A DNA stretch of 64,000 nucleotides from positions 19,260,001 to 19,324,000 of the forward strand of contig NC_092340.1 in NCBI RefSeq assembly GCF_046630445.1, in the 5' to 3' direction. The notes beneath the pieces are model-generated. The model did no database searches and was not told the origin of the DNA. It saw only the letters and a program-made list of their open reading frames with translations. Both the position numbers and the translations under genes were made by a program. Of the stretch, positions 59,515 to 64,000 are shown piece after piece. Position 1 is the stretch's first letter. Every line of letters starts with the position of its first letter. This DNA is from Rutidosis leptorrhynchoides (Eukaryota; Streptophyta; Magnoliopsida; Asterales; Asteraceae).

Positions 59515-59768
59515 AATAACCATTAGGACTACTTGTAATCCTTAGTCTGGTTCAGACTAGTTCTTGCAAATAATAAATACTAACTTCGAATTAAGACATA
59601 CTATTAACTTTGCAATTTTACTTTAAATACCCATGATATAATTTATAAGGTTTACTTGAGGACAAGTAAAGGTTTAAGTATGGGGAATTTGATAACTCCT
59701 AAATTATACAGTTTTTTGATAACATTTTGAAGAGTTATCTTAGTATTTTTTTAGTATTTTGATAACTC
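59515..59768 (+). mobile_element. Fragment of plus-strand Athila 3' end inside the reverse LTR
   Basis: About 250 bp absent from the related LTR at 5392-7346. It contains TTGAGGACAAGTAAAGG, then AGTATGGGGAATT (priming tract, to 59689), then the LTR start TGATAACTCCTAAATTATAC at 59690. That is the start found inverted at 49211. It ends after about 79 bp of LTR with a second TGATAACTCCTGA. Left boundary is approximate. Confidence 0.75.
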
Positions 59769-59781
59769 CTGATACTGCTCA

Positions 59782-59830
59782 CCATGCGATCGCATGGCTT
59801 TTTGCCTTCCAGGCCATGCGATCGCATGGC
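59782..59830. repeat. Two palindromes with core ATGCGATCGCAT
   Basis: CCATGCGATCGCATGG at 59782-59797 (16 bp perfect) and GCCATGCGATCGCATGGC at 59813-59830 (18 bp perfect), matching the positions of the pair in the LTR at 6820-6871. Confidence 0.88.
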
Positions 59831-60309
59831 TCCTTTTTCCAGCCCACATGTTGTTGTTTGCATTCTGCCGACGGTTTATATAATAATATATAATATATAA
59901 ATAATTTATATAATTATTTAAATATTATATTTTATTCTTGTGCAAAGTAGACTTGTAATTTTTAGTCCGTTGCGTCGAGCGTTGAGAGTTGACTTTGGTC
60001 CCGGTTCCGGATTTTCGAACGTCCTTGCGTATAATTTAATATCTTGTACTTTGCGTTTCGCTTCTTGTACTATTGTAATTTTGAGACGTTTCTCATCAAT
60101 AATTGGAACCTCTTTGATTGTATTTTGTACTTTTGAGTTTTTTGGTCGTTTGCGTCTTCAATTAGTCGAATCTGTCTTTTGTCTTCACCTTTTATTATTT
60201 AAACGAATATCACTTGTAAATAGAACAGTTGCAACTAAAAGCTTGTCTTTCTTGAGGGATAATGCTATGAAATATATGTTCGTTTTTAGCATTATCAAAT
60301 ATTCTCACA

Positions 60310-61370
60310 CTTGAGCGTTGCTTGTCCTCAAGCAATATAGTCTTGAAATAAAAATACTAGAATCACTTCTTTATTCTTCACACTTTGTACATCAGTGATT
60401 TCTATACGGCGGTATAAACAATGGTAGTAGTGATGTGGTTTACAGTCCCACATGACTATAAAAATTTAGATCCTTAAGGAAATTGGATCTTTATGAAAAC
60501 ATTTAATCTTTTGAAAATTCAATCTAGCTTTTACCCTAGATAAGTTTTCCGGAATAACCCTTCACCGGTGTTTGTAAATTATTTTTTTGTGGGTTTGGTG
60601 GGTTTCATATTTGAAATTTTTAGCTCAAAACTTGCGGTTTTGTGTCACCCACTTGCTAACCTTGTATTTGGAAAGCAACACGTCCAGTATACTTGCTCCG
60701 TATATTACCTTTCAGTAAACTACCGTCCGGTTGTAAAGGAAAGCGTTGAACAAGCAACTGTTAAGGCAATGTCCCCTGACATGCTTTTAATTGTGGTCTA
60801 TAACGTGTCGGATGCAATTACTATCCTTTGTAGGAGCAATAGTAAAGCTCACCCTATAGTTTTTCGGTCTGGCACAAGGTCCTGTCTTTAACCATATTAT
60901 GCAACCACCGTTCTTACGGTTGACACCCGATTTGGTTTAGGTGACCTAATGAATTCCAGGTGAATTCCTAGGATTTTACGTTCAATGGTAATGAACGCAT
61001 TGAAAATGGGTTTTCAGAAAACAAATCGGTTTGTAATTTTGATCAAAATATTTTCTCGTTCAAGCTCGAGTTTAGATATCATCGAATTCCATGAGTTTGT
61101 AATTCTCAATCTTTAAGGTCAATCTCTAGGATTGAGTAATATCAGTCTTAAAAGCTGATTTTTGATCTTTAAGGAGATTATCCTTTCTGGGGATCTGATT
61201 CATTAGTCTTATCCAGCTAATTTGCACAGCGTCCTCCCCATTTTACAAGACAGATCCTCTCATGGTTAGGATAAGTCTGACCACTTGGCGACCCTGTTTG
61301 ATGCTGAGGTCCGTGGATTTCCTGCTGATTTTAGAGATGACTTTTCTAGATTTTTCGTCAACCTACAGCT
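60310..61370 (-). mobile_element. 3' interior of the second minus-strand Athila element
   Basis: Begins at the priming tract beside the LTR and runs right for about 1 kb with no intact gene and no pol. It breaks off at 61370, where a reverse-oriented LTR of the element 1/2 family begins. The 5 bp before that junction are cagct. The rest of this Athila copy should be beyond the window on the right. Confidence 0.7.
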
Positions 61371-64000
61371 TGAAATGTCCCGTTCTTATTGATTAAAAAC
61401 GTTCCATATTAATTGATTTCGTTGCGAGGTTTTGACCTCTATATGAGACGTTTTTCAAAGACTGCATTCATTTTAAAACAAACCATAACCTTTATTTCAT
61501 CAATAAAGGTTTAAAAAGCTTTACGTAGATTATCAAATAATGATAATCTAAAATATCCTGTTTACACACGACCATTACATAATGGTTTACAATACAAATA
61601 TGTTACAACAAAATAAGTTTCTTGAATGCAGTTTTTACACAATATCATACAAGCATGGACTCCAAATCTCGTCCTTATTTAAGTATGCGACAGCGGAAGC
61701 TCTTAATAATCACCTGAGAATAAACATGCTTAAAACGTCAACAAAAATGTTGGTGAGTTATAGGTTTAACCTATATATATCAAATCATAATAATAGATCA
61801 CAAGATTTTATATTTCAATACACATCCCATTCATAGAGATAAAAATCATTCATATGGTGAACACCTGGTAATCGACATTAACAACATGCATATGTAAGAA
61901 TATCCCCATCATTCCGGGACACCCTTCGGATATGATATAAATTTCGAAGTACTAAAGCATCCGGTACTTTGGATGGGGTTTGTTAGGCCCAATAGATCTA
62001 TCTTTAGGATTCGCGTCAATTAGGGTGTCTGTTCCCTAATTCTTAGATTACCAGACTTAATAAAAAGGGGCATATTCGATTTCGATAATTCAACCATAGA
62101 ATGTAGTTTCACATACTTGTGTCTATTTTGTAAATCATTTATAAAACCTGCATGTATTCTCATCCCAAAAATATTAGATTTTAAAAGTGGGACTATAACT
62201 CACTTTCACAGATTTTTACTTCGTCGGGAAGTAAGACTTGGCCACTGGTTGATTCACGAACCTATAACAATATATACATATATATCAAAGTATGTTCAAA
62301 ATATATTTACAACACTTTTAATATATTTTAATGTTTTAAGTTTATTAAGTCAGCTGTCCTCATTAGTAACCTACAACTAGTTGTCCACAGTTAGATGTAC
62401 AGAAATAAATCGATAAATATTATCTTGAATCAATCCACGACCCAGTGTATACGTATCTCAGTATTGATCACAACTCAAACTATATATATTTTGGAATCAA
62501 CCTCAACCCTGTATAGCTAACTCCAACATTCACATATAGAGTGTCTATGGTTGTTCCGAAATATATATAGATGTGTCGACATGATAGGTCGAAACATTGT
62601 ATACGTGTCTATGGTATCTCAAGATTACATAATATACAATACAAGTTGATTAAGTTATGGTTGGAATAGATTTGTTACCAATTTTCACGTAGCTAAAATG
62701 AGAAAAATTATCCAATCTTGTTTTACCCATAACTTCTTCATTTTAAATCCGTTTTGAGTGAATCAAATTGCTATGGTTTCATATTGAACTCTATTTTATG
62801 AATCTAAACAGAAAAAGTATAGGTTTATAGTCGTAAAAATAAGTTACAAGTCGTTTTTGTAAAGGTAGTCATTTCAGTCGAAAGAACGACGTCTAGATGA
62901 CCATTTTAGAAAACATACTTCCACTTTGAGTTTAACCATAGTTTTTGGATATAGTTTCATGTTCATAATAAAAATCATTTTCTCAGAATAACAACTTTTA
63001 AATCAAAGTTTATCATAGTTTTTAATTAACTAACCCAAAACAGCCCGCGGTGTTACTACGACGGCGTAAATCCGGTTTTACGGTGTTTTTCGTGTTTCCA
63101 GGTTTTAAATCATTAAGTTAGCATATCATATAGATATAGAACATGTGTTTAGTTGATTTTAAAAGTCAAGTTAGAAGGATTAACTTTTGTTTGCGAACAA
63201 GTTTAGAATTAACTAAACTATGTTCTAGTGATTACAAGTTTAAACCTTCGGATAAGATAGCTTTATATGTATGAATTGAATGATGTTATGAACATCATTA
63301 CTACCTTAAGTTCCTTGGATAAACCTACTGGAAAAGTGAAAAATGGATCTAGCTTCAACGGATCCTTGGATGGCTCGAAGTTCTTGAAGCAGAATCATGA
63401 CACGAAAACAAGTTCAAGTAAGATCATCACTTGAAATAAGATTGTTATAGTTATAGAAATTGAACCAAAGTTTGAATATGATTATTACCTTGTATTAGAA
63501 TGATAACCTACTGTAAGAAACAAAGATTTCTTGAGGTTGGATGATCACCTTACAAGATTGGAAGTGAGCTAGTAAACTTGAAAGTATTCTTGATTTTATG
63601 TAACTAGAACTTGTAGAATATATGAAGAACACTTAGAACTTTAAGATAGAACTTGAGAGAGATCAATTAGATGAAGAAAATTGAAGAATGAAAGTGTTTT
63701 TAGGTGTTTTTGGTCGTTGGTGTATGGATTAGATATAAAGGATATGTAATTTTGTTTTCATGTAAATAAGTCATGAATGATTACTCATATTTTTGTAATT
63801 TTATGAGATATTTCATGCTAGTTGCCAAATGATGGTTCCCACATGTGTTAGGTGACTCACATAGGCTGCTAAGAGCTAATCATTGGAGTGTATATACCAA
63901 TAGTACATACATCTAAAAGCTGTGTATTGTACGAGTACGAATACGGGTGCATACGAGTAGAATTGTTGATGAAACTGAACAAGGATGTAATTGTAAGCAT
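61371..64000 (-). mobile_element. Reverse-oriented LTR of the element 1/2 family, cut by window end
   Basis: Starts TGAAATGTCCCGTTC (complement of the LTR 3' end) and matches the long LTR in reverse to the window end, reaching the equivalent of about 18475 in element 1. Hairpin cluster near 61490-61590, one arm slightly altered (loop GATGA). Whether it is a solo LTR or the edge of a whole element cannot be seen. Confidence 0.93.

Larger units (their letters stand above)
58058..60309 (-). mobile_element. 3' LTR of a second minus-strand Athila element, mosaic
   Basis: Homologous to the LTR at 5392-7346 in the same orientation. The two share aaatactattaaatacgat near the left end, the caaatattc(c/t)cacac right end and the palindrome pair. 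The right edge at 60309 (minus TGTGAGAATATT) is preceded on the minus strand by TTGAGGACAAGCAACGCTCA, the Athila priming-tract context, so this is a 3' LTR with its interior to the right. A piece of the other Athila family sits inside at about 59515-59768. Confidence 0.8.

Noticed and set aside
58730..60891. Small plus-strand frames across the reverse Athila LTR and interior
   Set aside because: Antisense to the element and without domain signals.

Overview
The window looks like a gene-poor, repeat-saturated stretch of a plant nuclear genome. It is probably from a eudicot, and the style of the Ty3/gypsy elements (very long LTRs, Tekay/Del chromoviruses, Athila elements) fits the daisy family (Asteraceae); that assignment is from memory and is not proven. 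I found no convincing host gene, tRNA or rRNA. Nearly all 64 kb can be assigned to nested retrotransposons.

Layout. (1) 1-7346: the 5' end of a minus-strand Athila element (gag, protease, RT/RNase H, all broken; tRNA-Asp-type primer site; one LTR), inserted into the integrase of (2) 7347-about 13593, a decayed minus-strand Tekay-like element with two primer-binding-site copies and one LTR. (3) 13594-15207: unresolved AT-rich DNA. (4) 15208-17848 and 44081-49014: two LTR pieces and the interior of a minus-strand element without recognisable gag-pol, split by (5) element 1, 17849-44075 (plus strand, 5-bp target duplication ttcat). Its gag is split in turn by (6) element 2, 24032-37149, of the same family (target duplication tgaaa). 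Element 2 has a full-length gag-pol reading frame of about 1526 codons and two extra genes between the 5' LTR and gag: an acidic disordered protein and an F-box protein. Element 1 carries the same two genes, but its gag-pol has stop codons. (7) 49015-51006: the first 197 bp of an Athila LTR and a LINE reverse-transcriptase fragment, both on the minus strand. (8) 51007-52781: an LTR of another Ty3-type family. (9) 52782-58057: a plus-strand Athila-type element with a gag-protease gene and no pol, whose LTR is full of palindromic AGCCGCC modules. (10) 58058-61370: a 3' LTR and 3' interior of the minus-strand Athila family, with a fragment of the other Athila family inside the LTR. (11) 61371-64000: a reverse-oriented copy of the element 1/2 LTR, cut by the window end.

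How the genes work together: element 2 encodes what a Tekay chromovirus needs (Gag with zinc knuckles, protease, RT, RNase H, integrase with a chromodomain-like C terminus). The extra F-box and acidic genes are collinear with gag-pol in both copies, so they belong to the family and were not gained by one copy. Most interesting points: the F-box cargo; a motif from the plus-strand priming region repeated just before gag; a three-hairpin cluster in the LTR; an altered primer site in element 2 that matches its own target-site flank; an apparent inversion between 15 and 53 kb; and unrelated palindrome arrays in the two Athila families.
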